Of a stretch of 64,000 bases of DNA, positions 45,186 to 53,791 are shown in pieces. A program made the translations under genes and the position numbers. The stretch lies in assembly GCF_000238255.3 (NCBI RefSeq), contig NZ_CP011040.1, positions 1,116,001-1,180,000 of the forward strand, read 5' to 3'. The DNA is from Pseudoalteromonas spongiae UST010723-006 (lineage in GTDB: Bacteria > Pseudomonadota > Gammaproteobacteria > Enterobacterales > Alteromonadaceae). How positions within the stretch are numbered: the first letter of the stretch is position 1; each line of letters begins with the position of its first letter. Below the pieces are notes generated by a model, which saw only the letters and a list, made by a program, of their open reading frames with translations, searched no databases and was not told where the DNA came from.

Positions 45186-45707
45186 ATGAAATTATTAGCA
45201 TTCGCAGCAACAAACAATAGCCAATCAATTAACAAGCAACTAGTACAATACGCATCATCATTAGTAGATGCAGACGTTGAGATTTTAGATTTAAACGACT
45301 TTGAAATGCCAATTTACAGCCAAGATCGTGAACAACAAGGTGGCATTCCAGAGCAAGCACAAACCTTTTACAAAAAAATTGGTGAAGCAGATGCCGTTGT
45401 AATTTCATTTGCTGAGCATAACGGCTCTTACACAGCAGCGTATAAAAACCTATTCGATTGGACATCACGCATTAATATGAAAGTGTACCAAGATAAGCCA
45501 GTTGTATTAATGGCATCATCGCCAGGCCCTGGCGGCGCACAAAGTGTGTTAGGCGCCGCAACAGGCTCTGCAGGTTTCTTTGCGATGGACGTTAAAGGCA
45601 GTTTTTCACTACCAAGCTTTTTCGATAACTTTGATGTAGAGAAAGGTCAAATTACCAACAGTGAATTCGCTGACAAATTATCTACCATTATGGCGCAGCT
45701 TGGTTAA
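45186..45707 (+). CDS. NADPH-dependent FMN reductase (flavodoxin-like)
   Basis: A 173-residue flavoprotein. N-terminal KLLAFAATNNSQSINKQL binds the FMN phosphate, AEHNGSYTAAYKNLFDW matches the PEYNxSxPxxLKNxxDW consensus, and MASSPGPGGAQ is the third flavin loop. It reduces FMN, quinones or azo compounds with NAD(P)H. Start ATG 45186 has GGAG six bases upstream; the GTG 15 bases before is less likely. Divergent LysR regulator suggests induction by a quinone or electrophile. It could supply reduced flavin to the halogenase-like enzymes, but they are far away. Confidence 0.9.
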   Translation: MKLLAFAATNNSQSINKQLVQYASSLVDADVEILDLNDFEMPIYSQDREQQGGIPEQAQTFYKKIGEADAVVISFAEHNGSYTAAYKNLFDWTSRINMKVYQDKPVVLMASSPGPGGAQSVLGAATGSAGFFAMDVKGSFSLPSFFDNFDVEKGQITNSEFADKLSTIMAQLG

Positions 45708-45756
45708 TTAAAACGTAACCCTTACGTTTTAGTGTGAGGTTAAAACACCCTCCCCT

Positions 45757-45785
45757 TCAACAGGTGCATTGCACCTGTTTTTTTA
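45757..45785 (+). terminator. Terminator of the FMN reductase gene
   Basis: AACAGGTGC and GCACCTGTT pair around ATT, followed by TTTTT. Confidence 0.9.
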
Positions 45786-45878
45786 TGCTGAGCGTTTGAT
45801 AATTAACAGTACTTTTTCAAGCACTCACCCAAACTTGACGTTATTTTTAAAACCACGCTTTTAGCTTGCCTGCCATTT

Positions 45879-45940
45879 TTTACTACAAAATAGTAAAAAC
45901 CATTTGCATCTTTTAGTTTAAAAAACTATTTTGTAGTAAA
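45879..45940. promoter_or_regulatory. Twin PadR-type operator
   Basis: TTTACTACAAAATAGT (45879-45894) and its exact reverse complement ACTATTTTGTAGTAAA (45925-45940) flank 30 bases. Each arm is itself a dyad of the form ACTA-N5-TAGT. The pair ends 30 bases before the PadR start codon, so autoregulation is the natural reading. Confidence 0.7.
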
Positions 45941-45970
45941 TTAAGCCTTGATAGTGTCTATAGGTGGTTT

Positions 45971-46306
45971 GTGGGTAAAAGTGATAAATTTCTAGGTGAG
46001 TTTGAACAAATGGTTTTGCTTGCCTTATTACAACTAAAAGAAAACGCTTATGGCGCGGCTATTCGTCAACTTTTAGACCAACAAATTAAACGCACTGTTG
46101 CTCTGGGTGCACTTTACGCCACCCTTGAACGGCTAGAGAAAAAGGGCCTAGTGTCATCAAAACTAGGAGAAGCAACACCTGAGCGCGGCGGTCGCCCGAA
46201 GCGCTTTTTTAAAGTAACGAATGATGGATTAAAAGCGTTACAGCGGGCAAAAGATGCTATGGATACCCTTTGGCAGCACGTGCCAAATCAGCCCTTTGAA
46301 GTATAA
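45971..46306 (+). CDS. PadR-family transcriptional regulator
   Basis: A 111-residue winged-helix protein: FEQMVLLALLQLKENAYGAAI, helix GALYATLERLEKKGLVSSKL and the wing ERGGRPKRFFKVTNDG are textbook PadR. GTG start with AGGTGG upstream. It belongs to the small PadR group usually paired with 'permease-prefix' MacB-like ABC permeases, and indeed the next gene begins with that prefix domain. The twin operator just upstream suggests it represses its own four-gene unit, which continues into the stator genes. Confidence 0.92.
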   Translation: MGKSDKFLGEFEQMVLLALLQLKENAYGAAIRQLLDQQIKRTVALGALYATLERLEKKGLVSSKLGEATPERGGRPKRFFKVTNDGLKALQRAKDAMDTLWQHVPNQPFEV

Positions 46307-46318
46307 ACGGTGAACACC

Positions 46319-47053
46319 ATGGCTAAAAACAATGTAAATCCACCTAAGTTCGCTGCTTGGCTAATTGCGCGCTTTACACCAAAACACCATCAAAATACCC
46401 TATTAGGCGACTTGTACGAAGAGTATTTTCTACTGCAAACGCAAAACCCATCGGTTGCAAATTGCTGGTTTTGGCATCAAACCTATCTTTCAGGTCAAAC
46501 GGCGTTTCATCGCCTAGTTACTAACGCGAATGTTATTAAAGGCGTTATTTTTAGTATCGGACTTAGCATTTTTACAATTATTGCCCTCTTGGTAATGTGG
46601 TTAAGTAGCATGGATAACGTTGACGGCTTTAGTGACGGTTTTTGGCACTCACTGTTAAATGGCAATATCCACCTCGCCTTGCTCGAAGGGGCATTTTGGT
46701 CAGGCACACCTGAATATGTGATGAAAAGTGTCGATGATGGCATTTGGTCGTTTATAAAACTGTTTATTGATGTTCCGGCTGTGATGATGGCGACAGCATC
46801 CCTCTTTGCTATTCGTTATTTAAGTAAAACCGCATCAATACGACTACTTTGCATAGCGTCATTATTAATGGTGTGTGTGCCCTACTTGTACGGTATGTAT
46901 TTACTTAGCAATCACGATTACGCGGCAACGAAAACCGGCCCTGTACTGGCTTGTATGTTGCTCAATGTGTTCTATTTAGTGCTGCCAAGCTGTTATTTTA
47001 TTGCGAAACGCTTACACGTCGAACACAACAAAGTCTGGCAATCCAACAGTTAA
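46319..47053 (+). CDS. Membrane protein with permease-prefix domain only
   Basis: About 244 residues. The first ~75 (PPKFAAWLIARFTP, NTLLGDLYEEYFLL) are the prefix domain normally fused to FtsX/MacB-like permeases in PadR operons. Here there is no FtsX domain: the rest has about four TM segments (about 85-105, 155-172, 180-200, 215-237) and no recognisable domain. It may be a relict or a stand-alone partner of PadR. ATG 46319 is chosen; a GTG at 46310 is possible. Only 20 bases separate it from the motor gene. Confidence 0.65.
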   Translation: MAKNNVNPPKFAAWLIARFTPKHHQNTLLGDLYEEYFLLQTQNPSVANCWFWHQTYLSGQTAFHRLVTNANVIKGVIFSIGLSIFTIIALLVMWLSSMDNVDGFSDGFWHSLLNGNIHLALLEGAFWSGTPEYVMKSVDDGIWSFIKLFIDVPAVMMATASLFAIRYLSKTASIRLLCIASLLMVCVPYLYGMYLLSNHDYAATKTGPVLACMLLNVFYLVLPSCYFIAKRLHVEHNKVWQSNS

Positions 47054-47073
47054 ATAACGCAAGAAGTATCGTC

Positions 47074-47898
47074 ATGGAAAACCACGAATTTGTAGATGAA
47101 AAAGCCAAAGGTGCGCCTAATTGGATGACGACGTTTGCTGATTTAATGTCGCTTCTGATGTGCTTTTTTGTATTGCTGTTATCTTATTCAGTGATGGATG
47201 TCGAAAAGTTTAAACACATTGCGGGCTCAATGAAAAAAGCCTTTGGTGTGCAATCAGAAGTGATGTTACAGGATATACCTAAAGGCACGTCGGTTATCGC
47301 TACCGAGTTTTCGCCTGGAAAACCAGAACCCACACCAATAAAATCTGTGCAACAGCTTACAACTGAAAATGAACAACGTGACTTACAAACGCAAAAAGCT
47401 GAAAGTGATGTAGCTAAAATCAATCTAAAGTTAAAAGAAACCTTAGAGCACTTACTTAAAAGCGAAATTGACAACGAACTAATTGAACTTGAAATGCTCG
47501 GGCAGCAACTGATTATTCGATTAAACGAGCGCGGCAGTTTTCCGTCTGGTTCAAGCTTTTTGCAACCGCGATTCAAACCCGTTTTAACGACGATAGCTGA
47601 GCAACTCGCGCGTATTCCGGGGCAAATTTCCGTGTCTGGCCACAGTGATGACTTGCACGTAAGTAATGAACTGCATGCCAATAACTGGGAGTTATCATCA
47701 AAGCGGGCGAATGCCGTGCTGCAAACCTTACTTGGCTCAAGTCATCTTAACAGTAACCGCTTGCATATAGCGGCTTACGCCGATACCAAGCCTTTGCTGC
47801 CCAACACATCGCAACAAAATAGAGCTAAAAATCGCCGCGTTGAAATTGCAATTTCGCAAGGAAACGCGGTCGAACTTCAACCTTCTCAGTCTTTTTAG
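47074..47898 (+). CDS. pomB: Flagellar stator subunit B, PomB/MotB type
   Basis: A 274-residue stator protein. N-terminal GAPNWMTTFADLMSLLMC contains the ion-binding Asp 23; FADLMSLLMCFFVLLLS and the following MDVEKFKHIAGSMKKAFGVQ closely match Vibrio-type PomB, pointing to Na+ use. A linker/plug follows, then an OmpA peptidoglycan-binding domain (about 150-265: GHSDDLHVSNELHANNWELS, NRAKNRRVEI). The start at 47074 is chosen because the longer ORF start lies inside the previous gene in another frame. It precedes subunit A, the reverse of the usual order. Confidence 0.88.
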   Translation: MENHEFVDEKAKGAPNWMTTFADLMSLLMCFFVLLLSYSVMDVEKFKHIAGSMKKAFGVQSEVMLQDIPKGTSVIATEFSPGKPEPTPIKSVQQLTTENEQRDLQTQKAESDVAKINLKLKETLEHLLKSEIDNELIELEMLGQQLIIRLNERGSFPSGSSFLQPRFKPVLTTIAEQLARIPGQISVSGHSDDLHVSNELHANNWELSSKRANAVLQTLLGSSHLNSNRLHIAAYADTKPLLPNTSQQNRAKNRRVEIAISQGNAVELQPSQSF

Positions 47899-47906
47899 GA
47901 AAACCC

Positions 47907-48695
47907 ATGGATTCAGCAAGTGGCTTTGGCCTTTCAATCATCATTTTAGCACTGATTTTTGGCATTTATGCCAGCGGCGCAGCACCAGAGGCATACGCAA
48001 ATCTATCGTCTATTTGCATTGTACTTGGCGGCACCTTAGGTGCGGTAATGCTAAGTTATCGCTTATCTAAATTTATTGCAGCGATAAAACACATTAAATG
48101 GGTATTTTCTAAAACCACGCCCGATCTCTTTAACACCATGGATGAACTCGTTGAATTAGCCGAAGTTGCCCGTAAAAGTGGCTTTTTAGGGTTAGAAGAA
48201 AAACCGATAAACGACCCGTTTATGGCGAAAGCAATTAACTTACTGGTCGATGGTCATAACCCTGAAGCCATTGAATTTACAATGAATCGCGATATTTTGC
48301 ATACTCGCCAAAATAACAACGATGCCATTAAAGTAATGAACAGTTTTACCGAACTTGCCCCTGCTATGGGCATGATAGGGACATTAATTGGCTTAGTTGC
48401 GATGCTAATTGCAATGGACGACCCAAAAACCATCGGGCCGCAAATGTCAGTCGCGTTATTAACGACCCTTTATGGCGCACTGATTGCCAATGGCATCACA
48501 GGGCCTTTCGCTAATAAACTGGGCGAGCGCGCAGAAGAGATAAAGCATCATATGTGTTTAGTGCGCGATGGAGTGATGCATATTGCCAAAGGGGATAACC
48601 CAAAAACTATGATGAATTTGTTAGCTGGCTACTTAGGTGAAGATTTAACATCTAATGCAAGCTTTGTTGATGAAAAAACTAGCGCCAGCCAATAA
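47907..48695 (+). CDS. pomA: Flagellar stator subunit A, PomA/MotA type
   Basis: A 262-residue four-TM stator protein. TM1 (FGLSIIILALIFGIYASG), TM2 (SSICIVLGGTLGAVMLSY), a long cytoplasmic loop with the rotor-contact region (EFTMNRDILHTRQNNNDAIKV), and TM3/TM4 with ELAPAMGMIGTLIGLVAML and LLTTLYGALIANGI, which carry the conserved Pro/Thr channel residues. Ribosome site AGGA seven bases before ATG. Eight bases after pomB. Works with PomB as a Na+-driven torque generator; no other flagellar genes are in the window. Confidence 0.9.
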   Translation: MDSASGFGLSIIILALIFGIYASGAAPEAYANLSSICIVLGGTLGAVMLSYRLSKFIAAIKHIKWVFSKTTPDLFNTMDELVELAEVARKSGFLGLEEKPINDPFMAKAINLLVDGHNPEAIEFTMNRDILHTRQNNNDAIKVMNSFTELAPAMGMIGTLIGLVAMLIAMDDPKTIGPQMSVALLTTLYGALIANGITGPFANKLGERAEEIKHHMCLVRDGVMHIAKGDNPKTMMNLLAGYLGEDLTSNASFVDEKTSASQ

Positions 48696-48748
48696 TCATT
48701 TTGTTATAGTAAATCGCTGATACAAAAACAGTTATAGGTTGCCCAACA

Positions 48749-49147
48749 ATGATTTTAGGCTTAAATCATATCACTATTGCGGTGAGCGATTTAGCTCGCT
48801 CCCTTGAATTTTACATCGATGTACTCGGTTTCAAAGGGCATGTGAAATGGCAACACGGCGCATACTTATCTGTAGGCGATTTATGGTTTTGCCTAAGTGT
48901 TGATACCCCTTCAACCCGAACTGACTATTCGCACATTGCATTTGATATTGCTAAAGCGGACTTTGATAACTTTAAAGCGCGAATAGCAGAGCACAATATT
49001 CCTCTTTGGAAGAATAATAAAAGTGAAGGCGACTCGCTTTACTTTTTAGACCCCGATGGTCACCAATTAGAAGTGCATGTTGGCTCGTTAAAAACGCGAC
49101 TGCAAGCACTCAAACTACGCCCTTACGATAACCTTGAATGGTTATAA
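48749..49147 (+). CDS. fosA: FosA-type fosfomycin glutathione transferase
   Basis: A 132-residue VOC metalloenzyme that adds glutathione to fosfomycin. It matches Pseudomonas FosA closely: metal ligands His 7 (LGLNHITIAV), His 62 (DYSHIAFD) and Glu 108 (DGHQLEVH); Thr 9, Trp 46 and the K+/fosfomycin loop KNNKSEGDSLYF (Lys 88, Ser 92, Glu 93, Ser 96, Tyr 98), plus Arg 117. All catalytic residues I can map are present, so an active enzyme is expected. It is chromosomal, with no mobile element beside it. A natural role on another epoxide is possible. Confidence 0.88.
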   Translation: MILGLNHITIAVSDLARSLEFYIDVLGFKGHVKWQHGAYLSVGDLWFCLSVDTPSTRTDYSHIAFDIAKADFDNFKARIAEHNIPLWKNNKSEGDSLYFLDPDGHQLEVHVGSLKTRLQALKLRPYDNLEWL

Positions 49148-49172
49148 ACGTTCAGATTTAATGGAGTAAACA

Positions 49173-49472
49173 TTGAAACCAATTTTATTTATTTTAACTA
49201 TGCCATTTGAAGATGGACCTGGAAAAATGTGGGTATGCTCTCATTGTGCGATGATAGAAGGTGCACTGCAGTTTAATCCGCATTGGCTACAACACCTAGA
49301 TATTCGCCGAATTGATTTTCCTAAACCAAGACAGCAAGTGGTTGAATTACTTGGCGAAGAAAATCAGTGGTTGCCAGTACTTATTCTAGAAAACAAGCGT
49401 AACATCACCGATCCAGTAGCTATTATCAACCATCTAGCAAGCGAGTTTGGTGGCGCTGCGGCGCATCCATAA
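49173..49472 (+). CDS. DUF3088 protein (thioredoxin-like)
   Basis: A 99-residue protein of the DUF3088 family as I recall it: FEDGPGKMWVCSHCAMIEGAL with a CxxC motif in a thioredoxin-like position, NPHWLQHLDIRRIDFPKPR, VVELLGEENQWLPVLIL. It looks like a glutaredoxin/thioredoxin fold, with redox activity possible but undemonstrated. It follows fosA by 25 bases and is probably co-transcribed. Confidence 0.8.
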   Translation: MKPILFILTMPFEDGPGKMWVCSHCAMIEGALQFNPHWLQHLDIRRIDFPKPRQQVVELLGEENQWLPVLILENKRNITDPVAIINHLASEFGGAAAHP

Positions 49473-49484
49473 ATAAGATACAAA

Positions 49485-49522
49485 AACGAGGCACACTTTA
49501 TTTGATTTAAGTATGCCTCGTT
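49485..49522. terminator. Bidirectional terminator between convergent genes
   Basis: AACGAGGCA-c-ACTT and AAGT-a-TGCCTCGTT form a long stem with one mismatch around a ten-base AT loop. It separates DUF3088 (plus) from the VOC gene (minus). Confidence 0.8.
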
Positions 49523-49540
49523 ATTTATGGAGTTAGTGTG

Positions 49541-49891
49541 TTATTTGTCGCTCCACACAGCAAATTCGTTGCCACAAGGATCGCTAAAGTGAAAACGTTT
49601 TCCACCTGGAAACTCAAATGTTTCCATTACAATTTTGCCGCCAGCTGCGGTAATTTTGTCTTGGGTTTCAGCCAAATTTGCACTGTAAAACACCACTAAT
49701 GCTGAGCCTTTAGCTACCGTCATAGCGTTGTCACTTAAATAAAAGCCACCATCAATACCGGCATTATTAAACGCGGTATATTCTGGCCCGTAGTCGGTAA
49801 ATTCAAAGGCAAAAACCACATTAAAAAACGCTTTTACCTGTGATAAGTCGCTGGCTGGAAACTCAAGATAATTTATTTTTTCGTGTTGCAT
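49541..49891 (-). CDS. VOC-family protein (glyoxalase/bleomycin-resistance-like)
   Basis: A 116-residue VOC protein: INYLEFPASDLSQVKAFFNVVF (first beta-alpha unit), FNNAGIDGGFYLS, and HFSDPCGNEFAVWSD with the C-terminal Glu-type metal ligand. Likely a metal-dependent small enzyme or binding protein of unknown substrate. Metal site is incomplete by eye (no obvious His at the first position; Glu in YLEFPA may serve). Monocistronic. Confidence 0.82.
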   Translation of the reverse strand: MQHEKINYLEFPASDLSQVKAFFNVVFAFEFTDYGPEYTAFNNAGIDGGFYLSDNAMTVAKGSALVVFYSANLAETQDKITAAGGKIVMETFEFPGGKRFHFSDPCGNEFAVWSDK

Positions 49892-50022
49892 ACGGCCTCC
49901 GTGTCTTCGCTAAAAATACTAAATAACCTGAACTTGGCTTAATACGTTAACTACCAATTTGTCATAGATAGATTTTTTGGTTTAAACCTTCTCGCTTGAT
50001 AATTTGTTGTACCAAGTCCAGA

Positions 50023-51381
50023 TCAAATTATAAAACTGCCTACCACAACGTACAGTAATAAACTGATTGCAGCAATCACCAAACAATACGGTAACTGGGT
50101 TTTAACGTGCTCAATATGATCGCACCCACTGGCGATAGACGCCACTATAGTCGAATCTGAAATTGGTGAAGCGTGATCGCCAAATACCCCGCCGCCCAAA
50201 ACGGCTGCTAATAAAAACGCCGGTTCAATGCCTGTTTGTAATGCAATAGGTAAGGCAATTGGGAATAAAATGGCAAAGGTTCCCCACGAAGTGCCCGTAG
50301 CAAATGCCATAATACCTGCAGTAATAAACAGTAACGGTGCAATCCAAAGCATTGATACTTCAGAGCTCATAAGGCCGCTAACATAAGTGCCTGTGCCAAA
50401 GGCTTTTACCGCATCGCCAAAGGCAAACGACAACACTAACACCGCAACCGCTGGCACTAAGTTTTTAATACCTTTCAGGCTGTGCGATAACAGATGTTTA
50501 ATTGAAAACACCTTATCAAGTAACAACATAAACACAAGTAAAAGGTAACTCGTCACCACAGCCCAAAGCACCGAGAACGAACCACTGCCGCGGCGTAAGT
50601 CTCCGTCACCTGTGTAATAGAGTAAACCCAAGGTAATAAAAATAATGCCAAGCATCGGAATAACAAGGTATCGCGCTTTGCCAATCGTATCATTTTGTTC
50701 AAATTTTGATTCGACCTTGCTGCTGGCCGCTTTTAAAGGGCCAAACACGCGTCCGCTTAACGCCGTGTAATACACCACACAAATAACGATAATCGGATAA
50801 AAGTTATAACCTATGGTGCTGATCAAAACGCCCACTTCATCCGATAAATTATATCCATCAAGCAAGCCTAAAATGTATGCGCCCCAGCCATTAATCAACA
50901 ATAAAATACTAATTGGCGAACAGGTAGAATCGAGAATAAAAGCAAGACGCGCACGCGATAATTTGTATTTATCAAAAATACTTTGTGACGCAAGACCCGC
51001 GGTAAACATACTTAAATTAGTATCGGTAAAGATGGACGACCCGATCAAAGTCGGAACCATCGCGGCTTTTCTATCGTTATCAACCCAATGCTTTTTATTC
51101 AGCGCATTAATAAAGCCAGCCACACCACCACTGGCATTTACCAGCGCAAGCACCGCACCAATCAATAAACTAAATATAATAATGCGTTGGTTATAGGTGG
51201 ATGTTGCGACATCAATCACGCCTGTAGTCATCGCGCTGACACTTGTTAATGGCGCAAAATTTGATGACATAAAGTATGTAAGTACTAACCCGACCACTAG
51301 GGCTTGAATTGCACTTTTGCGCCAAATGGCAACTAATATCGCCACAATTGGCGGGATAATGGTATAAATTGAATCGTTCAT
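50023..51381 (-). CDS. NhaC-family Na+/H+ antiporter-like transporter
   Basis: A 452-residue inner-membrane carrier with 11-12 TM segments. Family motifs: TLIGSSIFTDTNLSMFTAGL, FILDSTCSPISILL, AFATGTSWGTFAILFPIALP and GDHASPISDSTIVASIASGCD; the second half repeats the polar loop. NhaC relatives include simple antiporters and organic-acid or amino-acid exchangers. It follows the Cds1-like gene by 67 bases on the same strand, which suggests amino-acid or sulfur-related transport. Start ATG 51381 is preferred to the GTG 15 bases before it. Confidence 0.85.
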   Translation of the reverse strand: MNDSIYTIIPPIVAILVAIWRKSAIQALVVGLVLTYFMSSNFAPLTSVSAMTTGVIDVATSTYNQRIIIFSLLIGAVLALVNASGGVAGFINALNKKHWVDNDRKAAMVPTLIGSSIFTDTNLSMFTAGLASQSIFDKYKLSRARLAFILDSTCSPISILLLINGWGAYILGLLDGYNLSDEVGVLISTIGYNFYPIIVICVVYYTALSGRVFGPLKAASSKVESKFEQNDTIGKARYLVIPMLGIIFITLGLLYYTGDGDLRRGSGSFSVLWAVVTSYLLLVFMLLLDKVFSIKHLLSHSLKGIKNLVPAVAVLVLSFAFGDAVKAFGTGTYVSGLMSSEVSMLWIAPLLFITAGIMAFATGTSWGTFAILFPIALPIALQTGIEPAFLLAAVLGGGVFGDHASPISDSTIVASIASGCDHIEHVKTQLPYCLVIAAISLLLYVVVGSFII

Positions 51382-51448
51382 TATTATTCTCAGCACGCAA
51401 TAAGCGGCTTATTTTGAACAGTTAAAAACATAATTGCAAAAAAATGCA

Positions 51449-52492
51449 CTAAACCAAGGTACTGAGCCAATTTTGATAGTTAGCATCTATCGGAATGTGC
51501 GCTTGTTGCCAATCGTTATCGTAATAGGTGTTTAAATAACGCTCGCCACTATCACAAATCAAACTTACGATAGAGCCCGACTGCCCTGCTTGATGCATTT
51601 GTTTTGCTAGGTGTAACATGCCAACAAGATTAGTGCCTGTTGAAGGGCCAACTTTTCGACCGAGTAACTTGGTTAGCCACATCATCGCCGCAATACTTTG
51701 TCCATCAGGCACTTTTAACATATCGTCAATCACACCGGGAACAAATGAGGGCTCTACTCGCGGGCGACCAATGCCTTCAATACGACTACCCGTTTGATTT
51801 GTCAGCGTGTTATCACCATGTTTATAAAAGTCATAAAATACCGAGTTATCTGGGTCTACTACCAACAATTGTGTATCAACACCTTGATAGCGCACGTAAC
51901 GACCAATTGTTGCCGATGTACCGCCGGTACCTGGACTCATCACTATCCAGCGTGGAATAGGGTTTGGCTCTTTAGCCATTTGCGAAAAAATACTCTCAGC
52001 AATATTGTTGTTACCACGCCAATCGGTTGCCCGCTCCGCATAAGTAAATTGATCCATATAATGGCCACCAAGCTCATCAGCTAAACGTTGTGATTCGGCA
52101 TAAATCTGTGTGGTATTTTCAACTAAATGGCATTTTCCACCATAAAACTCAATTTGCTTTATTTTCTCTTTCGCAGTAGTTTTTGCCATAACTGCAATAA
52201 AGGGTAAACCGAGTAATTTTGCGAAATATGCCTCAGACACCGCCGTTGAACCACTTGAAGATTCAATAATCGGTGTATTTTCATTGATCCAACCATTGCT
52301 AAGCGCATATAAAAACAATGAGCGTGCTAAACGATGCTTTAGTGAGCCTGTTGGGTGCGTGCTTTCATCTTTTAAATAAAACTCAATATGAGGAAATGCT
52401 GTTAAATTAAATGGAATTAAATGGGTATCCGCAGAGCGGGTATAATCGGCGGCAATTTTAGCAAATGCCTGTTTTGTCCAATTGTTATTCAT
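51449..52492 (-). CDS. PLP-dependent L-cysteine desulfhydrase, Cds1-like
   Basis: A 347-residue fold-type II PLP enzyme. It resembles mycobacterial Cds1 strongly: [29 protein letters not shown] (split here for length: [11 protein letters not shown] with PLP Lys; [11 protein letters not shown]), [69 protein letters not shown] and [10 protein letters not shown]. Cds1 converts cysteine to H2S, pyruvate and ammonia. The start at 52492 has AGGG five bases upstream. The next gene is an NhaC-family carrier, so a cysteine-use or sulfide-defence unit is plausible. Confidence 0.85.
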   Translation of the reverse strand: MNNNWTKQAFAKIAADYTRSADTHLIPFNLTAFPHIEFYLKDESTHPTGSLKHRLARSLFLYALSNGWINENTPIIESSSGSTAVSEAYFAKLLGLPFIAVMAKTTAKEKIKQIEFYGGKCHLVENTTQIYAESQRLADELGGHYMDQFTYAERATDWRGNNNIAESIFSQMAKEPNPIPRWIVMSPGTGGTSATIGRYVRYQGVDTQLLVVDPDNSVFYDFYKHGDNTLTNQTGSRIEGIGRPRVEPSFVPGVIDDMLKVPDGQSIAAMMWLTKLLGRKVGPSTGTNLVGMLHLAKQMHQAGQSGSIVSLICDSGERYLNTYYDNDWQQAHIPIDANYQNWLSTLV

Positions 52493-52624
52493 TTTATCCC
52501 TATTCATTGTCTATTAAGATAAAAACTGTAGTCTTACCATTAGCATAGAGATTACAGTTCCTAAAATCTATGTTATCTTTCTTAAACAAAACACAACTTC
52601 GTTAGCTGGCCAAGGAGCTTGATT

Positions 52625-53188
52625 ATGAAAAACCTACTAATCGCATGTGGCGTGTTACTGTTAGCTGCCTGTGCAAAAACCCCTGATTGGGACTATGACC
52701 GCACAGCAAATTTTGCAAACTATAAAACATTTGCCTTTGTTGATAACGCCGATCTTGCTAAAAACACCACTAATTACCAAATTAGCCCGCTAATGGAACA
52801 ACGTGTGCGTGCAGCAGTTGCACGAGAATTAAAAGCGAAAGGCTTCACCCAAACATCAACCGACTCAGCTGACGTACTGATTAACTATCACGCATCAGTT
52901 GAAAAGAAAATTAGTACCGACACCATTTCATACAATACCGGTATGGGTTACCCGTACAGCGCACGCTGGGGTTACTGGGGTGTAGGAATGGAAACCCATA
53001 CATCAACTCGCGAATATGAAGTAGGAACGCTGGTATTAGATGTTATTGATCGCAACGAAAAAGCCCTTGTTTGGCGCGGTGCAAAAGGCGGTAAGTTAAC
53101 TAAAAATCAATCGCCAGAACAACGTACAAAAGCAGCTAACGAGCTGATCGCCGAAATTCTATCAAACTTCCCACCTGAATTAATGTAG
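52625..53188 (+). CDS. DUF4136 lipoprotein
   Basis: A 187-residue outer-membrane or periplasmic lipoprotein: signal MKNLLIACGVLLLAACAKT with lipobox LAAC (Cys 17). The mature domain has DYDRTANFANYKTFAFVD at the start, ADVLINYHASVEKK in the middle and TLVLDVIDRNEKALVWRGAK at the end, matching DUF4136. Start ATG 52625 has AAGGAG seven bases upstream. Monocistronic with its own terminator. Function unknown. Confidence 0.88.
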   Translation: MKNLLIACGVLLLAACAKTPDWDYDRTANFANYKTFAFVDNADLAKNTTNYQISPLMEQRVRAAVARELKAKGFTQTSTDSADVLINYHASVEKKISTDTISYNTGMGYPYSARWGYWGVGMETHTSTREYEVGTLVLDVIDRNEKALVWRGAKGGKLTKNQSPEQRTKAANELIAEILSNFPPELM

Positions 53189-53201
53189 GGTAAGCGGACA
53201 C

Positions 53202-53228
53202 AAAAAAGCCATCAATGATGGCTTTTTT
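53202..53228 (+). terminator. Terminator of the DUF4136 gene
   Basis: AAAAAAGCCATCA and TGATGGCTTTTTT pair around AT with a T run. Confidence 0.9.
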
Positions 53229-53263
53229 GTTATTAAGGGCATGTCCAATTGGTGAAAGCGAGA

Positions 53264-53512
53264 TTAAGTTGCCCCTTCAAGATAACTGATAATTTTCATT
53301 GCATCGTCATTGGTATCACCACACACATCATGTGTCGGCTTAAAGTCTAAACAAACTTTAGGGCGGGTTTTATCTCCAAATAATCGACATAAGTTATTTT
53401 CGTCCAGTTGCACACAACGCACACCCGCAGGTTTACCCATTGGCATCCCCGGTATTGATGATGAAATACTTGGCGCAATGCAGCACGCACCACACCCTAA
53501 TCGACACTCCAC
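53264..53512 (-). CDS. YkgJ-family cysteine-cluster protein
   Basis: An 82-residue protein with the CxxCGACC-type cluster (CRLGCGACCIAPSISS), then RCVQLDENNLCRLFGDKTRPKVC and DVCGDT; about eight Cys in all. YkgJ-like proteins are thought to bind zinc or iron. Small stand-alone version with no fused domain. Convergent with the DUF4136 gene. Confidence 0.88.
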   Translation of the reverse strand: MECRLGCGACCIAPSISSSIPGMPMGKPAGVRCVQLDENNLCRLFGDKTRPKVCLDFKPTHDVCGDTNDDAMKIISYLEGAT

Positions 53513-53791
53513 GTTTAAAACCCCTTTTGTTTCTCAGCTCACATTATAAAACATTCCCGCAAGCCTTGCGATAGTATCACTTCAAGGGACATTTGCTTGT
53601 TTAAGTGTAACAAAATATGTTTTTAGGTTACCTTTAGATAACATTTAGAAACTTGGTATTTCATACACTTATAAGCGTATTAAAAATCATTATCAAAAAT
53701 CACACATAGTTTGTTACATCTAGCTCATCTTCGTAAACATTCTCTTCTCTATAGTAACCTCGTCATCAATAGAAAAATGTAGGGATTTACA

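Noticed and set aside
47184..47681. 165-codon minus-strand ORF inside pomB
   Set aside because: Ser/Cys-rich shadow of a gene with clear PomB motifs on the other strand.
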